A stretch of DNA of 64,000 nucleotides from Streptomyces sp. NBC_01460 (GCF_036227405.1 NZ_CP109473.1:7502001-7566000), one strand, 5' to 3'. Numbered from the stretch's first letter, positions 48,124 to 55,863 are shown. The notes: generated from the letters alone by a model not told the origin. Program-made: numbers and translations.

Positions 48124-49041
48124 TCAGGCGCCTTCGCCGGGCCAGTACAGGCTCATCGGGTTGTCGACGAGGAGCCGCCGCTGCTGCTCGGCGGTGACCG
48201 CGATCCGTGGCACGTGGTCGACCAGGAGCCCGTCGTCGGGCATGTGACCGGTGAGGTTGGGGTGGGGCCAGTCCGTGCCCCACAGGACCCGGTCGGGGAA
48301 CTCCTCGACGACGCGGCGGCCGAAGGGCACGACATCGGTGTACGCGTACTGCTCGCCGTCGAGGGCGGGAGGACCGCTCACGCTGAGGCGTTCGGGGCAG
48401 GTCACCTTCACCCAGACGTCGTGGGAGTCGACGAAGCCGAGGAAGCGGCTGAACTGCGGGCCGCCCACCGGCAGGGTCACGTCCGGCCGGCCCATGTGGT
48501 CGATGACGAGGGGGGTGGGCAGGGAGCCGAAGAAGCCCTCCAGCTCGGGAAGATCGGCGCTCTCGAAATAGAGCACGATGTGCCAGCCGAGCGGGGCGAT
48601 CTTCTCGGCGATCGCCGTCAGGTCCTCCTTCGGGGAGGTGTCGACCAGGCGACGCAGGAAGTTGAAGCGCACCCCGCGCACCCCGGCCGCGTCCAGTTCG
48701 CGCAGTTCGGCGTCGGCGACGTCCGGCCGGACGGTCGCGATGCCGCGGGCCCGGCCACCGGCCGCGCGGACGGCGTCGGTCATGGCGGTGTTGTCCGCGC
48801 CGTGACACGTCGCCTGGACGATCACGGCGCGGCTTACGCCCAACCGGTCATGCAGTGAGGCGAGTTCACTCTTCCCGGCGTCGCAGGGGGTGTACTTGCG
48901 CTCCGGGGCGAAGGGGAACGCGGCCTGCGGCCCGAACACATGGCAGTGGGCGTCGACGGCGCCCGCAGGAAGCCGGAACACGGGTACGGACGGATCCTTG
49001 TACCAGTCGAGCCAGCCGGGTGTCTTGGGGGAGGGAACCAC
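48124..49041 (-). CDS. ligI: 2-pyrone-4,6-dicarboxylate (PDC) hydrolase, LigI-like
   Basis: A 305-residue amidohydrolase-family lactonase that opens PDC to 4-oxalomesaconate. It matches my memory of Sphingobium LigI almost block by block: VDAHCHVFGP (His-x-His), ERKYTPCDA, VIVQATCHGADN, GVRGVRFNFLRRLVD, LVIDHMGRPDV, KVTCPERLSVSGP and the catalytic Asp in LWGTDWPHPN (about 252), ending DNPMSLYWP. GTG 49041 is preferred over ATG 49062 because AGGAG precedes it at 6 bases and the family start (PSPKTPGWLDWY) follows directly. It lies between the LigK-like and transporter genes; a 240-base repeat-bearing gap separates it from LigK. Confidence 0.92.
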   Translation of the reverse strand: MVPSPKTPGWLDWYKDPSVPVFRLPAGAVDAHCHVFGPQAAFPFAPERKYTPCDAGKSELASLHDRLGVSRAVIVQATCHGADNTAMTDAVRAAGGRARGIATVRPDVADAELRELDAAGVRGVRFNFLRRLVDTSPKEDLTAIAEKIAPLGWHIVLYFESADLPELEGFFGSLPTPLVIDHMGRPDVTLPVGGPQFSRFLGFVDSHDVWVKVTCPERLSVSGPPALDGEQYAYTDVVPFGRRVVEEFPDRVLWGTDWPHPNLTGHMPDDGLLVDHVPRIAVTAEQQRRLLVDNPMSLYWPGEGA

Positions 49042-49127
49042 TGAGATCTCCTGGAGGCGCATGGGGGGAGGAGGAGGGGTGCTGCGGTGGGGGCAGGCGT
49101 CCGGCGCCACGGTGGCGCGCGGCGAGT

Positions 49128-49258
49128 GCGCGGCCACAGGCAGGCGCGGCGGGGGTGCGCGGCGCTCGTACGGGGGCATCCGCCCACGGGGGTGCGTGGC
49201 CGCAGGCAGACGCGGCGAGGCCGGGCGGCACCCGTACGGGGCGTCCGCCGGACCCAGC
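49128..49258. repeat. Two tandem copies of a 66-base unit
   Basis: A unit starting GCGCGGCCACAGGCAGG at 49128 recurs at 49194 as GCGTGGCCGCAGGCAGA; the copies are about 75-80% alike. They occupy most of the gap between the LigK- and LigI-like genes and contain no gene I can support. Confidence 0.55.
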
Positions 49259-49281
49259 CCGCCCCCGTCCCGAGGGGCCCG

Positions 49282-49977
49282 TCAGTCGATGTAGCGCAGC
49301 CCGGCGGCTTCGAGGGGGCCGCGCATGCCGTACATGTCGAGGCCCAGCTCTCCCGCGGCGAGGCGGCGTCGCTTGCTCTCCTCGTTGTCCTCCCGGCGGC
49401 GGGAGGCGTCGGCGGTCTCGGCGACCCGGCCGGCGGGGACCACGACCACGCCGTCCGCGTCCGCGACCACCACATCGCCCGGACGCACCAGGGCGTTGGC
49501 GCACACGACGGGCACGTTCACCGAGCCGAGGGTGGCCTTCACCGTCCCCTTGGAGTTGACGGCCCGGCTGAAGACAGGGAAGTCCATCTCCCGCAGTTCG
49601 CGGACGTCGCGGCACCCGCCGTCGATGATCAGGCCCACCCCGCCCCGGGCGCGCACCGAGGTGGCGAGGAGCTCGCCGAAGAACCCGTCCTCGCACTCGG
49701 TGGTGCACGCCGCCACGAGGACGTCGCCCGGCTGCAGTTGCTCCACGGCCACGTGGAGCATCCAGTTGTCGCCGGGCTGCAGCAGCACGGTGACCGCGGT
49801 CCCGCAGAGGGCCGCCCCGGGGTAGACGGGGCGGATGTAGGGGCGCATCAGGCCGGTTCGGCCCATCGCCTCGTGGACGGTGCTGACACCGAAGGGCCGC
49901 AGCGCCTCGACGTCCGAGGGGTCAGGGCGTTCGACAGAGCGGTGGACCACTCCGAGTTCGTACATGGCTGTGCTCAC
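49282..49977 (-). CDS. ligK: 4-carboxy-4-hydroxy-2-oxoadipate aldolase, LigK/RraA-like
   Basis: A 231-residue RraA-fold protein of the class II pyruvate aldolase group represented by LigK/HMG aldolase, which splits 4-carboxy-4-hydroxy-2-oxoadipate to pyruvate and oxaloacetate and can decarboxylate oxaloacetate. It shows GVSTVHEAMGRTGLM, PGAALCGTAVTVLLQPGDNWMLHVAVE, CEDGFFGELLATSVRARG and the metal/substrate motif IIDGGCRDVREL (Arg and Asp about 122-123). GTG 49977 has GGAAGGAAA in front. It follows the LigJ-like gene by 16 bases. RraA itself (RNase E regulator) is shorter and lacks the flanking blocks, so the aldolase reading is preferred. Confidence 0.9.
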   Translation of the reverse strand: MSTAMYELGVVHRSVERPDPSDVEALRPFGVSTVHEAMGRTGLMRPYIRPVYPGAALCGTAVTVLLQPGDNWMLHVAVEQLQPGDVLVAACTTECEDGFFGELLATSVRARGGVGLIIDGGCRDVRELREMDFPVFSRAVNSKGTVKATLGSVNVPVVCANALVRPGDVVVADADGVVVVPAGRVAETADASRRREDNEESKRRRLAAGELGLDMYGMRGPLEAAGLRYID

Positions 49978-49993
49978 TTTCCTTCCGCGGGGT

Positions 49994-51019
49994 TCAGCGG
50001 CCCTGGCGCTTCAGCAGGGCGTGCAGGCGCGGGTACACGGAACGTGCGTTGCGTTCCTGGATGTCGGCCAGGCCGTCCGGGGACAGCCCGGCGGCCTCGA
50101 CGTAGCGGCGCGTGTCGTCGAAGTGATGGCCGGTCCGGGGGTCGATGTCGCGGACGGCGCCGATCATCTCCGAGGCGAAGAGGATGTTCCGGGTGGGGAC
50201 GACATCGAAGAGGAGGTCCGATCCGGGCTGGTGGTAGACGCACGTGTCGAAGAAGACGTTGCCCAGGACGTGCTCCTCCAGCGGCGGCTTCCCGAGTGCC
50301 ATCGCCAGGCCCCGGAACCTGCCCCAGTGGTAGGGGACGGCTCCGCCGCCGTGGGGGATGACCAGGCGGAGGGTGGGGAAGTCCGTGAAGAGGTCCCCCT
50401 GCACGAGCTGCATGAACGCGGTGGTGTCGGCGTTGAGGTAGTGCGCGCCCGTCGTGTGGAACGCGGGGTTCACGCTGGTGCTGACGTGGACCATCGCGGG
50501 GACGTCGTACTCGGCCATCTTCTCGTACAGGGGGTACCAGGAGCGGTCGGTGAGGGGTGGAGAGGTCCAGTGCCCCCCGGAGGGGTCCGGATTGAGGTTC
50601 AGCGCGACCGCGCCGTACTCCTCCACGCACCTGGTGAGCTCCGGTATGCAAGTCGCGGGGTCGACGCCCGGTGACTGCGGGAGCATCGCGGCGGGGACGA
50701 AGCGCTCCGGGTAGAGCCGGCTGACACGGAAGCACAGCTCGTTGCAGAGCGCCGCCCACGCGGCGGAGGCGCTGAAGTCGCCCACGTGATGGGCCATGAA
50801 CGACGCCCGCGGCGAGAAGACCGTCATGTCGATGCCGCGCTCGTCCATCAGGCGCAGCTGGTTGGTCTCGACGCTCTCCCGCAGCTCGTCGTCGCTGATC
50901 TTCAGATCGGCTCTTCGGGGGGAGGCCGACGGGTCACCGAGTCCGGCGATCTGCTCGTTCCGCCAGTTCTCCAGGGCGGGCGGAGCCGTCGTGTAGTGGC
51001 CGTGACAGTCGATGATCAT
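49994..51019 (-). CDS. ligJ: 4-oxalomesaconate hydratase, LigJ-like
   Basis: A 341-residue amidohydrolase-superfamily enzyme matching LigJ of the protocatechuate 4,5-cleavage pathway: MIIDCHGHYTTAPPALENWR (His-x-His ligands), TVFSPRASFMAHHVGD, NLNPDPSGGHW, PAMVHVSTSVNPAFHTTGAHYL, IPHGGGAVPYHWGRFRGLA, FFDTCVYHQPG and ILFASEMIGAVRGI-like ASEMIGAVRDIDP. It hydrates 4-oxalomesaconate to 4-carboxy-4-hydroxy-2-oxoadipate, the substrate of the LigK-like aldolase next to it. ATG 51019 is preceded by GAAGAGGAACAGCG. It is the first gene of the operon, about 90 bases after a promoter that overlaps a palindromic operator. Confidence 0.92.
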   Translation of the reverse strand: MIIDCHGHYTTAPPALENWRNEQIAGLGDPSASPRRADLKISDDELRESVETNQLRLMDERGIDMTVFSPRASFMAHHVGDFSASAAWAALCNELCFRVSRLYPERFVPAAMLPQSPGVDPATCIPELTRCVEEYGAVALNLNPDPSGGHWTSPPLTDRSWYPLYEKMAEYDVPAMVHVSTSVNPAFHTTGAHYLNADTTAFMQLVQGDLFTDFPTLRLVIPHGGGAVPYHWGRFRGLAMALGKPPLEEHVLGNVFFDTCVYHQPGSDLLFDVVPTRNILFASEMIGAVRDIDPRTGHHFDDTRRYVEAAGLSPDGLADIQERNARSVYPRLHALLKRQGR

Positions 51020-51114
51020 CGCTGTTCCTCTTCGAAGTGCCTGCGTGCGGTGCCTGCGCGTGCGGATGCGGGAGGGCTGCGTTCCGGCCCGTCCCACCCG
51101 GCCGCTGCCACGCC

Positions 51115-51144
51115 ACCGTAACCGTCGATGAAATTGTTGACAAT
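51115..51144 (-). promoter_or_regulatory. lig operon promoter with GntR-type operator
   Basis: On the minus strand, TTGTCA (51138-51143) and TACGGT (51115-51120) are 17 bases apart, a good vegetative promoter for the LigJ-LigK-LigI-MFS run. The palindrome ATTGTTGACAAT (51133-51144; arms ATTGT/ACAAT) covers the -35, as expected for the divergent FCD-type GntR repressor. Confidence 0.65.
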
Positions 51145-51241
51145 ATGCCTGACGAGAAAGTTTCGGGCATCATCGCTGATGCCGCGGCGTGGAGCCGCGC
51201 GGGCGGCGAGGGTTTTTCGACGATGTACGGAAGGCGGAGGG

Positions 51242-51910
51242 GTGACGTCGGATCAGGTCACGGGCCGGACGGGCCGGAGTGCGGTCTCCAGCGGTATCCG
51301 GGAGGCGCTCGCGGCGGGCGACATGGTGCCCGGGCAGCGCCTCGTCGAGCAGGAGCTGTCCGAGATCTTCCGCGCGACGCGGAGCTCGGTGCGCGAGGCG
51401 CTCCAGGATCTGGCCGCCGAGGGCCTGGTGGAGCTGATCCCCCGGCGCGGTGCGCGGGTGCGGGTGATCTCCGTCGAGGAGGCGGTCCAGATCACCGAGT
51501 GCCGGGCGCTGCTGGAGGGGCTGTGTGCCAGGCGGGCGGCGGAGCACGCCACCGAGGAGGTGCGGCAGGAGCTGAAGGACATCGGATCGGCGATGAGCCG
51601 GGCGGTGGAGGACGGCGATCCGGAAGCCTACTCGGTGCTCAACCGCCGGCTCCACGAGTGCATCGGTGAGGTCAGTGACCAGAAGGTCGCCCAGGCCCTG
51701 CTCGAACGGATGAACGGGCAGATGGTCCGGTACCAGTTCCGTCTCGCCCTGCGCCCCGGCCGCCCGGCGCAGTCGCTGCCGCAGCACCTGGCGATCATCG
51801 ACGCGGTGGTCGCGGGCGACCCCGATGCGGCGGAGGCGGCTGCCCGGGCGCACGTGGAGAGCGTCGTCGAGGCGCTGCGCGAGACTCCGGCCGCGGCCCG
51901 CCCGCACTGA
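51242..51910 (+). CDS. GntR-family (FadR/FCD) transcriptional regulator
   Basis: A 222-residue regulator. The winged helix at about 15-75 has IREALAAGDMVPGQRLVEQELSEIF and the recognition region RSSVREALQDLAAEGLVELIPRRGARV. Residues 85-215 are the all-helical FCD ligand domain with metal-type residues in EAVQITECRALLEGLCARRAAEH and NRRLHECIGEVSD and the C-terminal HLAIIDAVVAGDPDAAEAAARAHV. It is divergent from the LigJ-like operon and probably represses it until a pathway acid binds. GTG 51242 follows GGAAGGCGGAGG; the frame is open to 51128 but upstream codons lack a site. A palindrome in the shared promoter region is the likely target. Confidence 0.9.
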   Translation: MTSDQVTGRTGRSAVSSGIREALAAGDMVPGQRLVEQELSEIFRATRSSVREALQDLAAEGLVELIPRRGARVRVISVEEAVQITECRALLEGLCARRAAEHATEEVRQELKDIGSAMSRAVEDGDPEAYSVLNRRLHECIGEVSDQKVAQALLERMNGQMVRYQFRLALRPGRPAQSLPQHLAIIDAVVAGDPDAAEAAARAHVESVVEALRETPAAARPH

Positions 51911-51997
51911 CCGGACTCCGGTGGAGGGAGCTCGTCCGCCCGCCATGCCCGCACCGCCCGTGGGCCCGGAGGAGCCGAACGCGGCCCGGACGTGCGT

Positions 51998-52029
51998 CTC
52001 CCGCCCGGTTCGGCTGCTCCGGGCGGGAG
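51998..52029. terminator. Hairpin between gntR and SHOCT gene
   Basis: CTCCCGCCCGG (51998-52008) pairs perfectly with 52019-52029 across 10 bases, between two convergent genes; it can serve both strands. Confidence 0.65.
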
Positions 52030-52045
52030 GGCGTGGTGGTTCCGG

Positions 52046-52453
52046 TCAGACGAGGAGCTTGGCCTTGGCCTTGTCGTACTCCTCCTGGCTGAGGTGGCCC
52101 TTGTCCTTGAGCTCGGCGAGCTTGGCCAGCTCGGACACATGGCCTCCGCCGGCCCCCGGGCCGTCCTCCGGCCGGGCCGCCTGCCGTACGTACTTCCGGA
52201 AGGCCTCTTCCCGGTCCTCGGCCTGCTTGGCCTCGCGCCGCCCCATGCTCTTGCCTCTGACGATCAGATACACGAGCACGCCCACATAGGGCAGCAGGAT
52301 GACGAAGACCAGCCAGGCGGCCTTGGCCCAGCCGTTCAGGGAGTGGTCCTGGAAGATGTCGGTGACCACCTTGAAGAGCAGGAAGAACCACAGCACCCAG
52401 AGGAACACGTACATCATGGTCAGGAAGAGGTTCAGGAGCGGATAGTCGTCCAT
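52046..52453 (-). CDS. PLDc_N - SHOCT membrane protein
   Basis: A 135-residue protein with two membrane helices (about 8-30 and 42-66) of the phospholipase D-nuclease N-terminal (PLDc_N) type, as in LFKVVTDIFQDHSLNGWAKAAWLVFVILLPYVGVLVYLIVRG. A charged linker follows, and a C-terminal SHOCT motif (ELAKLAELKDKGHLSQEEYDKAKAKLL). Such proteins are common and uncharacterised in Streptomyces; the SHOCT segment is thought to mediate oligomerisation. No enzymatic domain is present. It is not clearly part of an operon: the next minus-strand gene starts 72 bases downstream of the opposite end. Confidence 0.88.
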   Translation of the reverse strand: MDDYPLLNLFLTMMYVFLWVLWFFLLFKVVTDIFQDHSLNGWAKAAWLVFVILLPYVGVLVYLIVRGKSMGRREAKQAEDREEAFRKYVRQAARPEDGPGAGGGHVSELAKLAELKDKGHLSQEEYDKAKAKLLV

Positions 52454-52525
52454 GGGCCTACTCCGATCGCGCGGACAGTCCCCTATTCGTACATCTGCTC
52501 CGGTGTTGCCGCATTTCTGGGGAAA

Positions 52526-53020
52526 TCAGGCGGACAGGGTGTCGAGGAAGGCCGCGAGCTTGTTCCTGGTCCGCTCGATCTGCTGTTCCACGGTCAGTGA
52601 CTCCTCGAAGCGGCCGCCGGGGGCCGGGGTCTTCTTCCCGCGTACGTACAGCGAGCAGTCGAGGTCGGTGCAGAGGTAGATGCCCACCGAATTCCCGTCC
52701 CGGCCCGCCTGCCCCCGCTTGCGGGCGGTCATCAGTGAGACGCCGCTGCCCGGATGCGTGGTCAGGCAGACGGAACACATGCTGCGGTGAAGGAAGCCGC
52801 GCTTCTGGGACGGGAAGCGGAGCGTGATGCCGACGAGCTCACCGCGCAGCTCCGTGACGACGTAGCTCCGGTCGGGCGCGGACAGGTCGCGCCAGCCCAG
52901 GAAGTCCAGATCGTCCCAGCGGCGCTCGTCGAGGTCCCGCGGGAGTGGCAGACGCTTCGCCTCCCCCTTGGAACAGTTGACGAACGACGCCCGGATGTCC
53001 TGCTCACTGACTGCTCTCAT
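52526..53020 (-). CDS. FBP-domain zinc-finger protein (FusB/EF-G-binding type)
   Basis: A 164-residue protein with the FBP treble-clef zinc finger: the Cys pair in MCSVCLTTHPGSGVSLMTA (about 82-85) and the second pair in YLCTDLDCSLYVRGKK (about 117-122). The N-terminal half has FLGWRDLSAPDRSYVVTELRGELVGI. The domain corresponds to the C-terminal part of FusB/FusC, which bind elongation factor G and rescue it from fusidic acid; stand-alone actinobacterial members are uncharacterised. A promoter-like region with two CCTAGG sites and an AT-rich core lies upstream. Confidence 0.85.
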   Translation of the reverse strand: MRAVSEQDIRASFVNCSKGEAKRLPLPRDLDERRWDDLDFLGWRDLSAPDRSYVVTELRGELVGITLRFPSQKRGFLHRSMCSVCLTTHPGSGVSLMTARKRGQAGRDGNSVGIYLCTDLDCSLYVRGKKTPAPGGRFEESLTVEQQIERTRNKLAAFLDTLSA

Positions 53021-53037
53021 GGCGTCGACGCTAACGC

Positions 53038-53085
53038 TGCCTATGACCCCTAGGCAAATAATTATCCGACCTAGGTCCGTGCCCG
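53038..53085. promoter_or_regulatory. Inverted repeats and AT-rich island before the FBP gene
   Basis: TGCCTA (53038-53043) and TAGGCA (53051-53056) form a 7-base-spaced inverted repeat. Two CCTAGG sites (53049-53054 and 53080-53085) bracket the AT-rich CAAATAATTATCCGA, rare in this DNA. It begins 18 bases before the leftward start and probably contains its promoter and operator. The rest of 53021-53247 shows no gene. Confidence 0.4.
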
Positions 53086-53247
53086 GGTTGCGCTGCGCTG
53101 CGGGCCCTCCGGGAGGCCGACCTGATCCGTACCCCGAAATGAGACAGCACCACCGAAGGGCGGCCTTTCCACTTCGCCTCCCCGGGCGCCCCTGATGACG
53201 ACGCCCCGCGCTGGAGGGCGATCCGACGGTCGGCGGACTCCTGATCG

Positions 53248-53583
53248 CTAGTACGTGGGCCGGCGCGAGCCGTAGGCAGGCCCGAACACCACGAGCAGCA
53301 CCAGGTCCTCGGCCACTTCTGTGAACCGATGCTCTTCACCGGCGGGCACGAAGATCACCGCCCCGGGACCCACCTCAGCCGTTTGGCCCGGCGTCTCGAT
53401 CGTGGCGCGTCCGGCTGTGACGACGTAGATCTCGTCCTCGGTGTGCGGGCTCTGGGCGTCACGCCCACCGACCGGGATGCAGTACGTCCCCACCGACAGG
53501 TCCGAAGTCCGTAGCTGCTCGATCCAGTCATTGCCCGCTTCGCCGGGGTGCGTCCACACGCCTGCGCCCTCGATGATCTCCAT
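53248..53583 (-). CDS. Small cupin domain protein
   Basis: A 111-residue single cupin. SVGTYCIPVGGRDAQSPHTEDEIYVVTAGRATIE carries the first motif (His, Glu) and FVPAGEEHRFTEVAEDL the second (His about 86). There is one probable metal ligand fewer than in typical bicupin enzymes, because the first His-x-His reads SPHTED. It may be a small sensor or isomerase. No ribosome site is strong at ATG 53583. Codon use is slightly less GC-biased than in neighbouring genes. It lies between two gene-poor stretches, and no operon partner is evident. Confidence 0.75.
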   Translation of the reverse strand: MEIIEGAGVWTHPGEAGNDWIEQLRTSDLSVGTYCIPVGGRDAQSPHTEDEIYVVTAGRATIETPGQTAEVGPGAVIFVPAGEEHRFTEVAEDLVLLVVFGPAYGSRRPTY

Positions 53584-53895
53584 GGCGGGACCCTAACGCC
53601 GGGCCCGGGGAGCGCAACACCCATGAAAATGACGCGAGTTCACAGGGCGACGGAGAAGGGGAGAGGCATCGGATAACAGCGACGGGTACTGGGGCCCCAG
53701 CGTCTCCTCTGCCACCGACCTCCTCGACCGGTACGAACGCCGGCTCGACCACACGCGCGCCGGATGTGACAGCCGGGCCCTGGGACTCACCTGCCCATCC
53801 GGAACCGCCGTCGCGTGGCTCCGAAGATCTGACTCCTCGTGTCCGATCCACGGAAGTAAGCCGGAACCCGGGAACGGAAGCGGGTCGCGCGACGG
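53584..53895. other. Gene-poor stretch with a start-less reading frame
   Basis: No gene with start and ribosome site can be supported here. From about 53670 a plus-strand frame reads like real protein (SDNSDGYWGPSVSSATDLL, then DRYERRLDHTRAG) but has no start codon after the preceding stop. It may be the remnant of a gene whose 5' end was lost, or chance. GC bias is lower than in flanking genes. Confidence 0.3.
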
Positions 53896-54795
53896 TCAGG
53901 CGACCAGGCGGAGCGAGGTGTCCGAGACGCCGAGGCGGATGGTCTGACCCCACGTCAACTCCAGTGCGTCGGACTCCATCCCGTCCCCGAACACCACCAT
54001 CCGGTCCGACTCCACGGTGAGCCTGAGCGCCTCCCGGCGGCCCAGTTCGCCCGCGACCATCGAGGTGCCGGTGGCGGGTGACGGCCAGGCCTCGCGCACG
54101 AACCAGACCAGCCGCGGATCGGACGGGGCGGGCAGGCGCAGTGGGCTGCCGCGCTCCAGCCAGAGGGAGCGCAACCAGCCGGTGGAGCCCGTCCCCGTGC
54201 CGACCAGGACGCCCGAGGACGCCTGGGACTCGCCGGCCGACGGGGCGCCGTCCGGGGCGATGCGGTAGCGGGCGGTCTGGTGGCCCGGTGCTCCGAGGTA
54301 GATCTCGTTGAGCGCGAGCAGCCGCTGTGTGTCGTCGGCGACCGCCTCGGTCATCGTCAGGGCGTCCACCGTCCCGCCGGGTGCGACGGCGGCCCGGCAC
54401 AGCGCCGCCGTGTCGCGGGCCCGGTGGCGGACGAGGACTCCCGGGTTGCGCCCGGGGTCGGTGTCGATGCCCACGACAGGCTGGCCGGACAGGTACTTCG
54501 CCGCGTTGGCGACCAGACCGTCCTGTCCCACGACGACGACCACGTCCTCGGGCCCGAACAGGAAGCGGTCGAGGTCCGCCCGCTCCACCCGGGTCCTGCG
54601 CCACCGCAGCGGCACGGCGGCCGCCACCTCGGTGAGCGCCTGTGCGTTACGCCGGTGGCGCGCGGCCACCTCCTCGATCGACCGGCCACGCGCGGAGAGC
54701 ACGAACGCGGCCTGCCCGTGCGTACCGTGCCGCGCCAGGAGCTCCTCGTACTCGGTCGTGCGGTGCACCAGCACCGCACGCGGTGCCAGGCTCAC
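53896..54795 (-). CDS. NAD kinase-like protein, paired with SPFH protein
   Basis: A 299-residue protein with the NAD/diacylglycerol-kinase-like fold. VVVVVGQDGLVANAAKYLSGQPVVGIDTDP occupies the place of the kinase GGDGT loop, though here it reads GQDGL. LALNEIYLGAPGHQTARYRI matches the NAD-kinase NEI/NEV block, and SSGVLVGTGTGSTGWLRSL matches the GDGxxVSTPTGSTAY block. The C-terminal ESDRMVVFGDGME fits as well. Because GGDG is GQDG and STPTGST is GTGTGST, catalysis may be altered or lost. GTG 54795 overlaps the stop of the SPFH gene (GTGA), so the two products are made together. Confidence 0.78.
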   Translation of the reverse strand: MSLAPRAVLVHRTTEYEELLARHGTHGQAAFVLSARGRSIEEVAARHRRNAQALTEVAAAVPLRWRRTRVERADLDRFLFGPEDVVVVVGQDGLVANAAKYLSGQPVVGIDTDPGRNPGVLVRHRARDTAALCRAAVAPGGTVDALTMTEAVADDTQRLLALNEIYLGAPGHQTARYRIAPDGAPSAGESQASSGVLVGTGTGSTGWLRSLWLERGSPLRLPAPSDPRLVWFVREAWPSPATGTSMVAGELGRREALRLTVESDRMVVFGDGMESDALELTWGQTIRLGVSDTSLRLVA

Positions 54796-55805
54796 GGCCG
54801 CGCCTCCGGCTCCGTCCTGCCGAGCCTGGCGAGCAGGCCCGTGAGGACGTCGGGGGAGAGGGTGAGGCTGTCGATGCGCGGCAGGTTCTCGGCCAGCCGG
54901 GTCGCCGCCAGGGCGTGCAGCGTCCCGGGGTCCACCTCGGCGTGCGCCCGCAGCCAGGCTGCCTGTGCCTCGGCGCGGGCCGCCCCGACCTCGCGTGCCG
55001 CCTCCGCCTCCGCGCGGGCCAGCCGCACGGTGCGGTCGGCCTCGGCCGCCGTGCGCACTCCGTCGGCCGCCGACTTCTCCTCGGCCTCCCGGCGGGCGTT
55101 GGTCCCGCGCTGGTCGACCAGCTGCTCCTCGCGCCGCGCGAGTTCGATCTTGCTGGCCAGCTCGTTCTCGGCGATCGTGCGTTCGCGCTCGACCGCGACG
55201 GCCCGGCGCTCGTACACCGACCGGTCCGCCTCCTGCTGGATCTGCTCCCTGGCAGGGGTGCGCAGAGCGCGCTCGACCTCCGCCTCGGGGCGGATGGCGA
55301 CGACGCGCACGGCGACGACGTCGATCCCGGTGGCGGGCAGGCGGGGCTCGGCCGCCAGTCCTGTGGCGACCCGTTCCCGCACGGATGCGACCCCGTCCAC
55401 CAGGGCGGTGGCGAGCGGGGTGCGGGCCAGGACGTCCAAGGTGTGCTGCTGCGCCGTCTCGGTGAGCAGGGTGGCGATCTGCTCCAGCGGCGCACCGCGC
55501 CACACCCCGGTGTCGGGGTCGACCGAGAAGTCGAGACGGGCGGCCGCCTGCGCCGGGTCGCTGATCCGGTAGGTGACCGTGGCCTGCACGGTCACGTCCT
55601 GGAAGTCGGCGGTGCGGGCGTGGAACGCCATCGCCAGCTCGCGGTCGTCCACCGGGATCTCGGAGAGCGCCGCGGAGAGCGAGCGGTACCAGAAGCTCAG
55701 CCCGGGGCCGTCGTGGATGAGCCTGCCGCGCTTGTGGTGGCGGATGTGGGCGGTGGGCGCGGAGCGCAGGTGCCGCCGGCCGAAGCGCCGGGTGATGTCT
55801 GCCAT
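54792..55805 (-). CDS. SPFH/band-7 domain protein
   Basis: A 337-residue protein with an SPFH (stomatin/prohibitin/flotillin) domain at about 30-180: GLSFWYRSLSAALSEIPVDDRELAMAF, VTVQATVTYRISDPAQAAARLDF and VVAVRVVAIRPEAEVERAL. A long charged coiled coil follows (about 180-290, rich in Glu, Arg and Ala) and then a short C-terminal segment. It lacks an N-terminal membrane anchor, so membrane association would be peripheral. Such proteins form large rings or scaffolds. The NAD-kinase-like gene overlaps it by 4 bases. A promoter set inside an inverted repeat lies 30-58 bases upstream of its ATG. Confidence 0.85.
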   Translation of the reverse strand: MADITRRFGRRHLRSAPTAHIRHHKRGRLIHDGPGLSFWYRSLSAALSEIPVDDRELAMAFHARTADFQDVTVQATVTYRISDPAQAAARLDFSVDPDTGVWRGAPLEQIATLLTETAQQHTLDVLARTPLATALVDGVASVRERVATGLAAEPRLPATGIDVVAVRVVAIRPEAEVERALRTPAREQIQQEADRSVYERRAVAVERERTIAENELASKIELARREEQLVDQRGTNARREAEEKSAADGVRTAAEADRTVRLARAEAEAAREVGAARAEAQAAWLRAHAEVDPGTLHALAATRLAENLPRIDSLTLSPDVLTGLLARLGRTEPEARP

Positions 55806-55833
55806 GTCGGGACCCCCTCTTTCTCGTCATGGC

Positions 55834-55863
55834 GACGATAACGAAGACCCGGGATATCGTCAA
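55834..55863 (-). promoter_or_regulatory. Promoter inside an inverted repeat, SPFH operon
   Basis: On the minus strand TTGACG (55858-55863) and TATCGT (55835-55840) are 17 bases apart, a good vegetative promoter. The arms GACGATA (55834-55840) and TATCGTC (55855-55861) coincide with the two hexamers, so a dimeric repressor would block both. Confidence 0.6.
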
